Part shown: positions 26,440-36,509 of the stretch, piece after piece
Numbering within the stretch: position 1 is the first letter of the stretch
Layout of the letters: each line of letters opens with the position of its first letter
Assembly (NCBI GenBank): GCA_903891095.1
Contig: CAITDI010000057.1
Location: 38,329 to 86,489 of the forward strand
Reading direction: 5' to 3'
DNA from: an uncultured bacterium
GTDB lineage: Bacteria; Planctomycetota; Phycisphaerae; Phycisphaerales; SM1A02
Length of the DNA stretch: 48,161 nt
Translations under genes and position numbers: made by a program
Notes under the pieces: generated by a model
The model's input: the letters and a program-made list of their open reading frames with translations, nothing else
Databases searched by the model: none
What the model was told of the DNA's origin: nothing

Positions 26440-26901
26440 ATGCATCTCCTCATTCGGTCCATCTATTCCGACTCCGGCCCGGCCCTGCTGCTCGGGGTCT
26501 TTCGCACCAAGGAACTCGCCGAGACCGCCCGGCGCGAGTATCTCGCGAGCGTCATGCACGGCGGCGCGGACCCGTGGGAAGATGGAGATCCGGACAACCC
26601 GAGATCGTCGGATGCCGACGTGATCGTGCGATCGAACCTCGAACTGATCGGCTGCGATGCGGCCATCGACCGTGTGTTCGTCGTGGGGGCCTCCTTCTAC
26701 GGGCAAGGCGAGATCATTCGGGCGTTCCTCGCGATCGTTGGCTCGAGGGCCGCAGCCGCGGAGCACGCAGCCAAGGTGGCGGCGGAGAACGCCGGCGATG
26801 ACTTCTTCACCGGTACCGAGATTGTCGCCGTTCCGATCGACACGCTTTCCATCAATCCGAACGGCTATCAAGGCGAACGCGTCCGAAGCAAGAATCCATG
26901 A
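26440..26901 (+). CDS. Hypothetical protein, unrecognised family
   Basis: 153 residues from the ATG at 26440, with AGAAGAGAAG about 9 nt upstream; a TTG at 26416 would add eight residues. The protein is acidic, with a possible ferredoxin-like opening (MHLLIRSIYSDSGPALLLGV), a Gly/Asp/Pro loop (HGGADPWEDGDPDNP) and a later VFVVGASFYGQGEIIRAFLAIVG segment. No membrane helix or catalytic motif is evident. It precedes the NADAR-like gene by 50 nt on the same strand, so they may be cotranscribed. Confidence 0.65.
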   Translation: MHLLIRSIYSDSGPALLLGVFRTKELAETARREYLASVMHGGADPWEDGDPDNPRSSDADVIVRSNLELIGCDAAIDRVFVVGASFYGQGEIIRAFLAIVGSRAAAAEHAAKVAAENAGDDFFTGTEIVAVPIDTLSINPNGYQGERVRSKNP

Positions 26902-26951
26902 AGCAAGAATCAATGGCTTCCTGATTCCAAGTCCAGTAGACGCCGCCACCG

Positions 26952-27389
26952 ATGAACATCAGCTACCGATCCAGCGACTGGCGCGAGCGAATCCTCTCGA
27001 ATCTCGCCGAGACGCCGTTCACCATCACGATCAACGGAGAGTCGTTCCGCTGCGCGTCGGTCGAAGGCTTCTGGCAGGGCCTGAAGTCGAAGGATGAGCG
27101 GCGCGAGTATGTCTTCGGCCTCTCGGGCCTCGCTGCGAAGAATGCGGGCCGAGGCAAGCAGTCTGCGTCATTCCAGATCGCGGGGCTCACGATCCGCGTC
27201 GGTGGCAGCCAGCACGAGGAACTCATCAAGGAAGCGATTCGGCAGAAAGTCCTGCAAAACGAACGGGTCGCCGAGGCGCTCAAAAGCAGCACCGGCGGCA
27301 TCACCCACCGCGTGCCCGCGCGAACCAAGCCCATCTTCAAGATGGAGAAGCTGGTCCTCGCGGTTCGGCGGGAGCTCTTCGGCCACTGA
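26952..27389 (+). CDS. NADAR-like protein (YbiA/ADP-ribose-related fold), atypical
   Basis: 145 residues. ILSNLAETPFTITINGESF followed by SVEGFWQGLKSKDERR resembles the NADAR motif 'SNF...P...G..F.S.E...Q..K', whose Glu is catalytic in N-glycosidases that act on ADP-ribosyl groups or riboflavin intermediates. The C-terminal YWG-type motif of YbiA is not apparent, so activity may differ. Its stop is 15 nt from that of a macro-like gene facing it, and the two activities are often linked in NAD/ADP-ribose metabolism. The ribosome site is weak. Confidence 0.55.
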   Translation: MNISYRSSDWRERILSNLAETPFTITINGESFRCASVEGFWQGLKSKDERREYVFGLSGLAAKNAGRGKQSASFQIAGLTIRVGGSQHEELIKEAIRQKVLQNERVAEALKSSTGGITHRVPARTKPIFKMEKLVLAVRRELFGH

Positions 27390-27403
27390 GCTCGCGCTCG
27401 CGG

Positions 27404-27802
27404 TCAGGGCAGCTCATCGAGAAACGCTTGCGGTAGCGCGACATTCTCCGGGATCTCGTGCGCCAGGAAGAGCGGCGCGATGTCCTTCGGCTGGTAGCCC
27501 GCGAGTCCACAGCCGATCTGCGTCACCAGGAAAGTGAGTTGCGGGTTCTTCTCGGCAAATCGCAGGAACTTCCCGATCTGGCTCTCGATTGCCGTCAGCG
27601 GCAGCGTGCGGAGATTCCTGTCCTTCGTCGGGATCCCGTACGAGCGCCCCATGAGCCCATCCGCCTGCCCGATCCTGGCGCCGAACTTCCGGAACGCGAG
27701 CAGCGCAGCGCCCTTCGAATGGCGACCTGCGCGGTTCGAGCCAAATACGAAGACCTCGTCTTCTCCGAGTTGCTTGATGTTGTCTGGCGTGACCTTCCGC
27801 AT
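27404..27802 (-). CDS. Macro-like phage-associated protein (A1S_2505-type)
   Basis: 132 residues: VFVFGSNRAGRHSKGAALLA, then GLMGRSYGIPTKDRNLRTLPL and TQIGCGLAGYQPKDIAPLF. This pattern is that of a small family often called phage non-structural/A1S_2505 and resembling macro domains that bind ADP-ribose or related nucleotides. The ATG at 27802 has AGGGGA 7 nt upstream. It is convergent with the NADAR-like gene and 92 nt upstream (in genome order) of the yhaM-like gene's end. Confidence 0.7.
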   Translation of the reverse strand: MRKVTPDNIKQLGEDEVFVFGSNRAGRHSKGAALLAFRKFGARIGQADGLMGRSYGIPTKDRNLRTLPLTAIESQIGKFLRFAEKNPQLTFLVTQIGCGLAGYQPKDIAPLFLAHEIPENVALPQAFLDELP

Positions 27803-27894
27803 CGTCGTTTCCCCTGAAGGCGGCGACGGTAGGCATCATTCGACAACGGTTCTACCCGACATGCGCAAATCGAGTCGAACGATGGCGCGATCAC

Positions 27895-28866
27895 TCACGC
27901 CAGCGGATCCGGCCGGTAGATCTTCGTATCCAGCGCCCAGACCTTGTCGGTCCACTCGCCGCCGCCCGCGAACTCGCGCTTGGCCGCGGTGAGCGACGCC
28001 TGCGTCTTGGCGTCGAGGTTGTCGAGCATCGCCACGAACACCGCCTCGGGCGTCGCGGGGACCTTCGCGGCGCCGAACTCGGGCAGCGCGTGGTGCGACA
28101 CGATGATGTGCTGGAGCACGCGCATCGTCTCGCCAGGGAGCTTCTCGACCTTGGAGGCGTGCGCCGCCTTGATCTGCAGCCACACGGCGCCGCGCACGAC
28201 ATGGCCGATGAGCTGGCCTTCGGTCGTGTAGCTGAAGCCGCGCTCCCAGTCGAGCTCGACCGTCTTGCCGAGATCGTGCGCGAACAGCGAGAACAGCACG
28301 ATGTCGCGATTGAGGCCCGGATACAGCGGAATCATCCGCTCCGCGAGCTCCATCATCTGGTGGGTGTGCTCGAGCAGGCCGCCGATCCACGCGTGGTGCA
28401 CGCTCATCGCGGCGGGCGCGCGGCGGAAGTCTTCCATGAGCCGCTCGTCGCCGAGGTACTGCTCGGCGAGGGCGCGCATGGCCGAGTGCTCCATCGATCG
28501 CAGCAGCTCGCTCACGCGCGCGAACATCGCGCCGATGTCCTTGCTGGTCGAGGGAAGCAGCGCGAGCATCTCCTCTGCCGTCACGTCGCGCGGCTCGAGC
28601 GTCTCGAGAATGAGCTGGATCTGCCCCTGGTACGCCTGCGTCGAACCGCGCAGGAAGACGAAGCCCGCGTTCGCGATCTGCTCGAACTGCGCCTCCTCGA
28701 AGCTCCACGCGCGCGCGGAAATCTCGCCGCTCGCGTCGCGGATCATGCACTTGAGGTAGGGCTTGTTGGTGCGCGTCTGCGCGAGCTGGGGGTTGACGAT
28801 CGAGTACACGCCCTCGACGTAGGTTCGGTCGGTGAGTGTCGCGATGCGCTGGTGGTCAGGAGCCAT
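27895..28866 (-). CDS. YhaM-like 3'-5' exoribonuclease (OB-fold plus HD domain)
   Basis: 323 residues. An N-terminal OB-like nucleic-acid-binding region (NKPYLKCMIRDASGEISARAW, residues ~25-95) is followed by an HD hydrolase domain with HHAWIGGLLEHTHQM, LFAHDLGK and HHALPEFG, supplying the metal-binding His and Asp residues. The start MAPDHQRIATL at 28866 is preferred over 28944; TACAGT lies only 6 nt upstream, suggesting a leaderless mRNA. Function by family: trimming of RNA or DNA 3' ends. Confidence 0.85.
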   Translation of the reverse strand: MAPDHQRIATLTDRTYVEGVYSIVNPQLAQTRTNKPYLKCMIRDASGEISARAWSFEEAQFEQIANAGFVFLRGSTQAYQGQIQLILETLEPRDVTAEEMLALLPSTSKDIGAMFARVSELLRSMEHSAMRALAEQYLGDERLMEDFRRAPAAMSVHHAWIGGLLEHTHQMMELAERMIPLYPGLNRDIVLFSLFAHDLGKTVELDWERGFSYTTEGQLIGHVVRGAVWLQIKAAHASKVEKLPGETMRVLQHIIVSHHALPEFGAAKVPATPEAVFVAMLDNLDAKTQASLTAAKREFAGGGEWTDKVWALDTKIYRPDPLA

Positions 28867-28920
28867 CGGCGCACTGTAGCGGAGCCGACGCCGCGCGAAC
28901 GCGCGTCGACAGGCACGCGT

Positions 28921-28962
28921 CAACCACCACGCATGAACCACCACGCATCAACCACCACGCAT
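28921..28962. repeat. Three 14-bp tandem repeats across the nnrD stop codon
   Basis: The unit AACCACCACGCAT plus one variable leading base occurs three times in a row. The third copy encodes the last residues of NnrD (MRGG) on the minus strand and the second begins at its stop, so the repeat expansion straddles the gene end. Confidence 0.85.
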
Positions 28963-29862
28963 GGCATGCATCGCGTCGGGCACGAGGTCGGCGATCTCGT
29001 GCGCGAGCGCGCCCGAATCGCCGTGGGCGTTGCGCCAGAGGTCGCCCGCGCGCGCGTGCGCCTCGACGGCGAGGGCGACGAGCCCACCGGCGGAGATGCC
29101 TGATTTACCCGCAGAAAACTGCGCGAACAGCGCGCCGACCACGCCGGAAAGCACGTCGCCGCTGCCGCCCGTGGCGAGCGCCGCGTTGCCGGCGTCGCAG
29201 CGCCACGCGCGAAGGCCGTCGCTCGTGACCGTTCCCGCGCCCTTGAGCGCGATCACGGCGCCGAGCCGCTGCGCGAGCGCCATCGCGGCGCCCGGGCGCG
29301 TCGCACGCTCGACGCAATCGACATCGAGCGCGAGCGAATCCGCGAGATCCGCGGCTTCGCCAGGATGCGGCGTAAAGACCACCGTGCCGCGCAGGTCGCG
29401 CGCGGCGTCGAGATGCGAGGCGAAGAGCCGAATCGCGTCGGCGTCGATCACCAGCGGTTTGTCGCCCATCGCGACGAGCCGCATGACGATCTTGCCCGCG
29501 TCGAGGCTTCGGCCGAGCGCGGGACCGATGACGACGCACGACGCTTCAGCCATCGCGGCGTCGATGCGCTCGGCGCATTCCGCGGCGCGCAGCACGCCTT
29601 CTGCGTCGGTCGGGAGCGCGACGACGGTCGCTTCAGGCAGGATCACCAGCGCTTCGTCGGCGAGCGGCTCGGGCACCGCGACGATCGCGCGACCCGCGCC
29701 CGCGCGCAACGCACCGCGCGCCGCGAGCATCGCGCCGCCGAGCATCCTGCGCGGCTCGTGCGCACATCCACCGATCACCAGTACCGAACCGAATGTCCCC
29801 TTGTGTCCCGCCGGCGCGCGCAACGGAAGCTGCGGCAGCGGCTCGAACGCGAGGGAACTCAC
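28948..29862 (-). CDS. nnrD: ADP-dependent (S)-NAD(P)H-hydrate dehydratase
   Basis: 304 residues from a GTG that overlaps the upstream stop by 4 nt (GTGA). Ribokinase-like repair enzyme that restores hydrated NAD(P)H. Visible motifs are HKGTFGSVLVIGG, TPHPGEAADLADS, KGAGTVTSDG and the catalytic NAALATGGSGDVLSG. The epimerase half (NnrE) is not fused, unlike the bifunctional E. coli protein. It is the third gene in the lysS-transglutaminase-nnrD unit. Confidence 0.92.
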   Translation of the reverse strand: MSSLAFEPLPQLPLRAPAGHKGTFGSVLVIGGCAHEPRRMLGGAMLAARGALRAGAGRAIVAVPEPLADEALVILPEATVVALPTDAEGVLRAAECAERIDAAMAEASCVVIGPALGRSLDAGKIVMRLVAMGDKPLVIDADAIRLFASHLDAARDLRGTVVFTPHPGEAADLADSLALDVDCVERATRPGAAMALAQRLGAVIALKGAGTVTSDGLRAWRCDAGNAALATGGSGDVLSGVVGALFAQFSAGKSGISAGGLVALAVEAHARAGDLWRNAHGDSGALAHEIADLVPDAMHAMRGG

Positions 29863-31417
29863 TTCGCGGCTCCAGCGGGCTTGCTGCCCGTGCTCGGCGC
29901 GTGCTCGACCGCAGCCTCGCTGATGCGCACCGCGCCGATCAGCGAAAGCGCGCGTGAAAACGCGGGATCCGACGCTCCTCCAGCGAGATCGCTCGTGGCG
30001 ATCAGGATGTGCGCGGGGTGGTATCCGCGCCCGCCGCCCGACACGGTCGCATCGAAATCGACCCATGCGAGGCCAAATCCACCTGCGATGACCGGTTGCT
30101 CCGTGAGCGCCTGCGTCCAGAGATGCCATCCCCAGCCCGCGCCGTCGGCGCCGAGCGAAGGCACGTAGACGAGCCCGCTCGCGACGCGCGAAGGAATGCC
30201 CGCCGCGCGCAGCAGCGCCGCGAGAAGCACCGCGTGCTCCGTGCAATCGCCGCTGCGGGTCTTCGCCGCCTCGCTCGCGGAGCCGAATGCGGTGGCAAGG
30301 TTCTTCGCGCGAAGGTGCTGCGAAACAAGCTGGCGCAACACCTCCGCCTTCTGGAACGCCGTCGCGCCGTCGCGGAACTTTGCCTTCGCGAGCAGCTCGA
30401 TGACGGCCGCGTTGTCGGCATCGATCAGTTCGTTCGGCTTGAGCCAGCGCGGGTCCGACCGTTCGCCAGGCGCCTCGCTGCTGCCGCGACGAACGTCGAC
30501 GGTCACGCGCGCGGACTTACCGTCCGCAGCCGCGACCACGCGCTGCGCGCCGTCGTTCGGCAGCGCGGGGAGCGCGCCACCCGTCGCCTCGACGACAAGC
30601 GTGAGTTCCTCGCGCTCGAGATAGCGGTCGATCGGCTTGGTCGCGACGAAAGTTCCCGCGATGAGGTCGAACGATGCGCGGGCGTACGACTCATCCGCAG
30701 CGACCTTGGTCGCGAGCTCGGAAACGAGATCCCCGAGTCCGATCGGCGTCGTGCTGCGCACGAGAAGGCCGCGCGCGTCGTACAGCTCGACCGCAACGAT
30801 CGGCTGCAGGCTGTTGACCACCTCGTAGCGCGTGAGCTTTACGGGGCGACCGCCGACGGTGCGTTCTTCCTCGCCAACGCGCTTCATCGCGATGTCGCAG
30901 GCGGCGAAGCCCGACTGCACGTCGATGGTGCGGAACTTGATCTCCGCCGCGTGCGCGGCATCGCGCGCCGCGACGAACTCGCCGACTTGCCGCGGCGTGA
31001 GCCAGCCGCCGCCGGCGATCTCGCGGCTCTCGCGGACGGTTCCGCGCTCGAGCCGCGCCTTGGTGCGCGACTCGAACACCAGGCGCACGGGCTCCGCGCC
31101 CTTCTGCTTGCTCACGGCCTCGACCGGCTCGCCGCGCGAGGTCTCGACGAACTCGCTCGCCATGTCGATCGCCGTCTCCTGGCCGAGCCGCATGAACCGC
31201 ATCTCGATGTGGCTCAGCGTGCGGAACTTGTCGCCATCGCGCTCGACGCGCTCGCTCGAACGGCCACAAGGATGGCCGCCAAGCGCCAGCGTGTAGAAGT
31301 GCTCCTCGACGAGCGACCACTCCGCGTGCGCCGCGACGGGCGCGACATATGGCGCGACGAACGGCACCACGAACGGCACGACCGCGACGAGCGTGAACAC
31401 GTTCGCCGCGGCGCGCA

Positions 31418-31418
<1 letters not shown>
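29859..31418 (-). CDS. Secreted transglutaminase-like protein
   Basis: 519 residues. A hydrophobic N-terminus (~1-32, MRAAANVFTLVAVVPFVVPF) looks like a signal peptide. The middle is a beta-rich domain of unknown role. The C-terminal transglutaminase core has the Cys-His-Asp triad: SGDCTEHAV (Cys near 390), WGWHLW (His near 431) and WVDFDAT (Asp near 453). Such bacterial enzymes are usually proteases or amidases rather than cross-linkers. Its ATG shares a base with the lysS stop (TGATG) and its stop overlaps nnrD, so expression is tied to two cytoplasmic housekeeping genes. Confidence 0.87.
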
Positions 31419-33073
<1,655 letters not shown>

Positions 33074-33160
33074 AGAGGTCCGAATCCTAGCAAGACGCGG
33101 AAAGCGCTTCGTTGGGACGGTGATTTCCGCTACCCTGCTTCGCTTTCCTCGGAACCCCTC

Positions 33161-34303
33161 ATGGCCATCTCAACCAAGCGACTCGGCATCCTCACTGGCG
33201 GCGGCGACTGCCCCGGCCTCAACGCGGTCATCCGCGCGGTCGCAAAGACCGCGATCCTCCAGCATGGCATCGAGGTCGTCGGCATCGAGGACGGCTTTCA
33301 GGGCCTGATCGAGCACCGCGTCCGACCGCTGTCCCTCAAGGATGTCTCCGGCATCCTGACGCGCGGCGGCACGATCCTCGGCTCGAACAACAAGTGCAAT
33401 CCTGCCCGCTACTGCACGGGCCGAAAGGCCGACGGAACCCCGATCTGGGAGGACGTCACCGAGAAGTGCAACGTCACCATCAAGCGCGAGCGCCTCGATG
33501 CGCTCATCGTGATCGGCGGCGACGGAACCATGGCCTGCGCGGCCCCGATGGCGGCAGCGGGCGTCAATGTGATCGGCGTCCCCAAGACGATCGACAACGA
33601 CCTCGTCGGCACCGAGATCACCTTCGGCTTCCTCACCGCGGTTTCGACGGCGACCGAGGCGCTCGACCGCCTGCACTCGACCGCCGACAGCCATCACCGC
33701 GTCATGGTCTGCGAGGTCATGGGCCGCAACGCGGGCTGGATCGCGCTCACCGCGGGCGTCGCCAGCGGATCCGATGTGATCCTGCTGCCTGAGATTCCCT
33801 TCGATATCCGCAAGGTCGCCGACGACATCGAGCGCCGCATGCGCGGCCCCGGTTTCGCGATCGTGGTGGTCGCCGAAGGCGCGCGCCCTGCCAACGGCGC
33901 GCAGGTGATCGGCCGCTACGACCCGACGAGCCCCGACCCGATTCGCTTCGGCGGCATCGGCAACCTGGTGGCGACGGAGATCTCCGACCTCACCGGCATC
34001 GAGACGCGCACCACCGTGCTCGGCCACACGCAACGCGGCGGCGCGCCGATCGCGGCGGACCGCATCCTTGCGACGAACTTCGGCTTCCACGCGATGGCCG
34101 TGCTCGCGAGCGGCAAGCGAAACCGCATGGTTGTCCGCGAAAACAACCTGTTCTCCGACATCGACATCTTCGAGACCGTGGGCAAGCAGCGCCTGGTCTC
34201 GACGGACCACCCGCTCATCGCGGCCGCGCGCGCCATCGGCACGAGCTTCGGCGACGGCGCGGGGTCGATCGTCGCGAAGCAGATTCCGTCGGCGGTTGTC
34301 TGA
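33161..34303 (+). CDS. pfkA: 6-phosphofructokinase
   Basis: 380 residues. LTGGGDCPGLNAVIRA binds the nucleotide or pyrophosphate, PKTIDNDL holds the catalytic Asp, and MGRNAGWIAL and GHTQRGGAP bind fructose 6-phosphate. GGDGT carries Gly at the E. coli 104 position (ATP type) while PKTIDND has Lys at position 124 (pyrophosphate type), so the donor is uncertain; the Gly favours ATP. A GCTACCCT -10-like element lies at 33129-33136. The gene catalyses the committed step of glycolysis. Confidence 0.95.
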   Translation: MAISTKRLGILTGGGDCPGLNAVIRAVAKTAILQHGIEVVGIEDGFQGLIEHRVRPLSLKDVSGILTRGGTILGSNNKCNPARYCTGRKADGTPIWEDVTEKCNVTIKRERLDALIVIGGDGTMACAAPMAAAGVNVIGVPKTIDNDLVGTEITFGFLTAVSTATEALDRLHSTADSHHRVMVCEVMGRNAGWIALTAGVASGSDVILLPEIPFDIRKVADDIERRMRGPGFAIVVVAEGARPANGAQVIGRYDPTSPDPIRFGGIGNLVATEISDLTGIETRTTVLGHTQRGGAPIAADRILATNFGFHAMAVLASGKRNRMVVRENNLFSDIDIFETVGKQRLVSTDHPLIAAARAIGTSFGDGAGSIVAKQIPSAVV

Positions 34304-34327
34304 AGTCGTGATTTGAGCGGTCGTATC

Positions 34328-34461
34328 TGAGCGGTCGCAGCTGCGGCTGCTTCCTCTGGTGGGTGCGATCGCTGATTGCGGCGGCTTCCTCGTAGTTTGA
34401 GCGGTCGCAGCTGCGGCTGCTTCCTCGTGGTCTGAGCGGTCGCAGCTGCGGCTGCTTCCTC
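34328..34461. repeat. Three 29-bp hairpin repeats downstream of pfkA
   Basis: The unit TGAGCGGTCGCAGCTGCGGC followed by TGCTTCCTC is identical at 34328-34356, 34398-34426 and 34433-34461. Each contains GCAGC/GCTGC with a 4-nt loop. Copies 1 and 3 continue into the same TGGTGGGTGCGA. Spacers differ (41 and 6 bp), so it is not a CRISPR. The 248-nt spacer 34304-34551 otherwise holds only the next gene's -10-like element (34522-34529). Confidence 0.9.
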
Positions 34462-34551
34462 TGGTGGGTGCGACGCTACGTGGTGGTTCGCGTGCATGCG
34501 TGATGAGGGCGTGCGGTTTCCGCTAGGATTCGCGCCTTCCTCGGACGAAAG

Positions 34552-35430
34552 ATGGACCCAGCGATTTTCCTCGATCGTGACGGCACGCTTGTGCCAGATG
34601 ACGCGAATGCCGGCATTCCGGCGCGCGTGACGCTCTGCGACGGTGCGGCGGCTTCGCTGCGCAGGCTGCGTGATGCGGGCTTCAGGCTCGTCGTCGCCAC
34701 CAACCAGGGCGGCGTCGCGCGCGGGCGTTTCACCGAGTCGGACGTCGACGCGGTCCACGCCAAGCTCTCCGAGCTCATCGACCAGCAGACCGGGCTCAAG
34801 CGCACCATCGAGCGCTACTACTACTGCCCGTTCCATCCGAAGGGCATCATTCCCGAGTACACGCGCGAGCATCCGTGGCGCAAGCCGCGCGCGGGCATGC
34901 TCACGCAGGCCGCGCAGGACATGGAGCTCGACCTCGAGCGCTCGTGGCTGATCGGCGATTCGCCGCGCGATGTCGCCGCTGGCCGCACGGCGGGATTGCG
35001 CACGATCCTCGTGTCGCGCGACCGCACGCGCATCGCGGACGCCGCGGCCGACTACTCGGCTGCGACGCTGGCCGAAGCCGTCGAGATCGTGCTGCGCCAT
35101 CGCGATGAAACCACCGCGTCGCTCGCGGGAGCGCGCGCCATCGCGACCAAGCCGCGCACGACCACGCGTCGCGTGCGGCAGGAGCGCGACAGCGAGCGCA
35201 TGCGCCGCGCGTTCAAAGAACTCACCGAGGAAATCCGCGCGCTCCGCCTCCGTCGCTCCGAATCGAGCGCGATGCGCCTGACCGCGATGGGACTGCAGTT
35301 GGTCGCGATCTTCGTGTTCGCGGTCGCGCTGCTGAATCTCGGCGATATCCAGGCATTCGAGCGCTGGACGCTCGCCGCCGCAATGATCCAGCTGGTGACG
35401 ATCACCATGCTGCTGTTCGACCGCCAGTAG
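34552..35430 (+). CDS. HAD-family phosphatase (GmhB/HisB-N-like) with C-terminal membrane anchor
   Basis: 292 residues. HAD motifs are FLDRDGTLV (two catalytic Asp), VVATNQGG, RKPRAGM (Lys) and IGDSPRDVAAG. This is the HAD-IIIA group that includes D-glycero-heptose bisphosphate phosphatase and histidinol phosphatase. The zinc loop keeps CPFHP but lacks the second Cys pair. Residues ~195-240 form a charged coiled coil, followed by two hydrophobic helices (~244-288), an unusual addition implying membrane attachment. A -10-like GCTAGGAT lies 22 nt upstream. The substrate is unknown. Confidence 0.83.
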   Translation: MDPAIFLDRDGTLVPDDANAGIPARVTLCDGAAASLRRLRDAGFRLVVATNQGGVARGRFTESDVDAVHAKLSELIDQQTGLKRTIERYYYCPFHPKGIIPEYTREHPWRKPRAGMLTQAAQDMELDLERSWLIGDSPRDVAAGRTAGLRTILVSRDRTRIADAAADYSAATLAEAVEIVLRHRDETTASLAGARAIATKPRTTTRRVRQERDSERMRRAFKELTEEIRALRLRRSESSAMRLTAMGLQLVAIFVFAVALLNLGDIQAFERWTLAAAMIQLVTITMLLFDRQ

Positions 35431-35462
35431 CGGTCGCACGCAGCGCAGCCGAATCCACGCGC

Positions 35463-35723
35463 ATGAACCTCGTCACGCTGCACGCCGCGCATCCGACCTC
35501 GCTCGACGACCCGGCCCTCGCGGCGCTCGTGAAGGCGTGCGCGCAGGAAACCGCGGAACACCACGGGATCGCTGCGCCGGAGGTCACGCTCCTCGCCGAC
35601 AGGATCGAGCTCCGCGCCAACGTCGCGATGCCGCTGCTGCTCGCCATCGCCGCCGAGGTCCGACGCTCGACAGGCCGCTGGCACACCGCGAAGCACGGCG
35701 CCCAGCTCTGGCGCGGCGAGTGA
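35463..35723 (+). CDS. Small hypothetical protein
   Basis: 86 residues between the HAD gene and plsY, 32 nt after the former. It has GC3-rich codon use like its neighbours, no signal peptide and no known motif; a two-helix or ferredoxin-like fold is possible (EVTLLADRIELRANVAMPLLLAIAAEVRRS). No strong ribosome site is seen. Confidence 0.55.
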   Translation: MNLVTLHAAHPTSLDDPALAALVKACAQETAEHHGIAAPEVTLLADRIELRANVAMPLLLAIAAEVRRSTGRWHTAKHGAQLWRGE

Positions 35724-35774
35724 AGTCGCGCGCGGTCGCTTTCCGTATCATCGCCGCCCTTATCATCGCCTCCT

Positions 35775-36509
35775 ATGGATCCGACGACCGCAGCAACCGC
35801 CAGCGACCCAAGCCCGCTCCTCTGGGCGGTGCTTCCCGTGGGCGCGTACCTCGTCGGGAGCTTTCCGACGGCGCACCTGCTTGCGCGCACGCGCGGCGTC
35901 GACCTCGGCACGGTCGGCAGCAAGAACTACGGCGCGACCAACCTTGGCCGCACGCTGGGAAAGCCGTGGGGAATCACGTGCTTTGTGATCGACGCAGCCA
36001 AGGGCGCGCTCCCCGTGATCGCATCGGGCATGCTGCTCGGCTCGTTCGGCGCCAGCGCCGGCAGCGTGAGCACCGCGACCGCGTGGTGCTGGCTCGCGAC
36101 CGCCGCCGCGGGAATCGTCGGACACACGCTTTCGCCGTGGATCGGCTTCAAGGGCGGCAAGGGCGTGGCGACGGGCTTTGGCGCACTCGCCGCGATGTAT
36201 CCCGTGCTCACGCTGCCCGCGCTGCTTGCGCTCGTGATCTGGATCGTGCTCGTGCTGATCTTCCGCATGATCAGCCTTGCGTCGATGGTGGCGGCGATCG
36301 CCGTGCCGTGCGCAGTGCTGGTCGCGGCGATCTCGGCGAACGGCCTCGAAGGCGCGCGCGCGGCGGTGCCCTTCCTCATCGCGAGCACGCTGATCGCCGC
36401 GTTCGTGGTCTTCAAGCATCGCTCGAACATCGCGCGCATCCGCGCCGGCACCGAGAGCAAGGTCCTGCAGACAAAAAGGTCCGCTGATTCCGCGGAGAAA
36501 ACGACATGA
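35775..36509 (+). CDS. plsY: Acyl-phosphate:glycerol-3-phosphate acyltransferase PlsY
   Basis: A 244-residue multi-pass membrane enzyme that starts phospholipid synthesis from acyl-phosphate. Family motifs are LVGSFPTAHLLARTRGVDL, GSKNYGATNLGRTLGKPWG and GHTLSPWIGFKGGKGVATGFG. The C-terminus is more polar and ~30 residues longer than usual. TATCAT 8 nt before the ATG, itself a repeat of TATCATCGCC at 35746, suggests a near-leaderless start. Its stop overlaps purB by 4 nt. Confidence 0.94.
   Translation: MDPTTAATASDPSPLLWAVLPVGAYLVGSFPTAHLLARTRGVDLGTVGSKNYGATNLGRTLGKPWGITCFVIDAAKGALPVIASGMLLGSFGASAGSVSTATAWCWLATAAAGIVGHTLSPWIGFKGGKGVATGFGALAAMYPVLTLPALLALVIWIVLVLIFRMISLASMVAAIAVPCAVLVAAISANGLEGARAAVPFLIASTLIAAFVVFKHRSNIARIRAGTESKVLQTKRSADSAEKTT

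Noticed and set aside
26416-26901. TTG start at 26416 for the hypothetical gene
   Set aside because: It has no ribosome site; the ATG at 26440 has a purine-rich site at good spacing.
34328-34461. Repeats after pfkA considered as a CRISPR array
   Set aside because: Only three units, spacers of 41 and 6 bp, and no cas genes.
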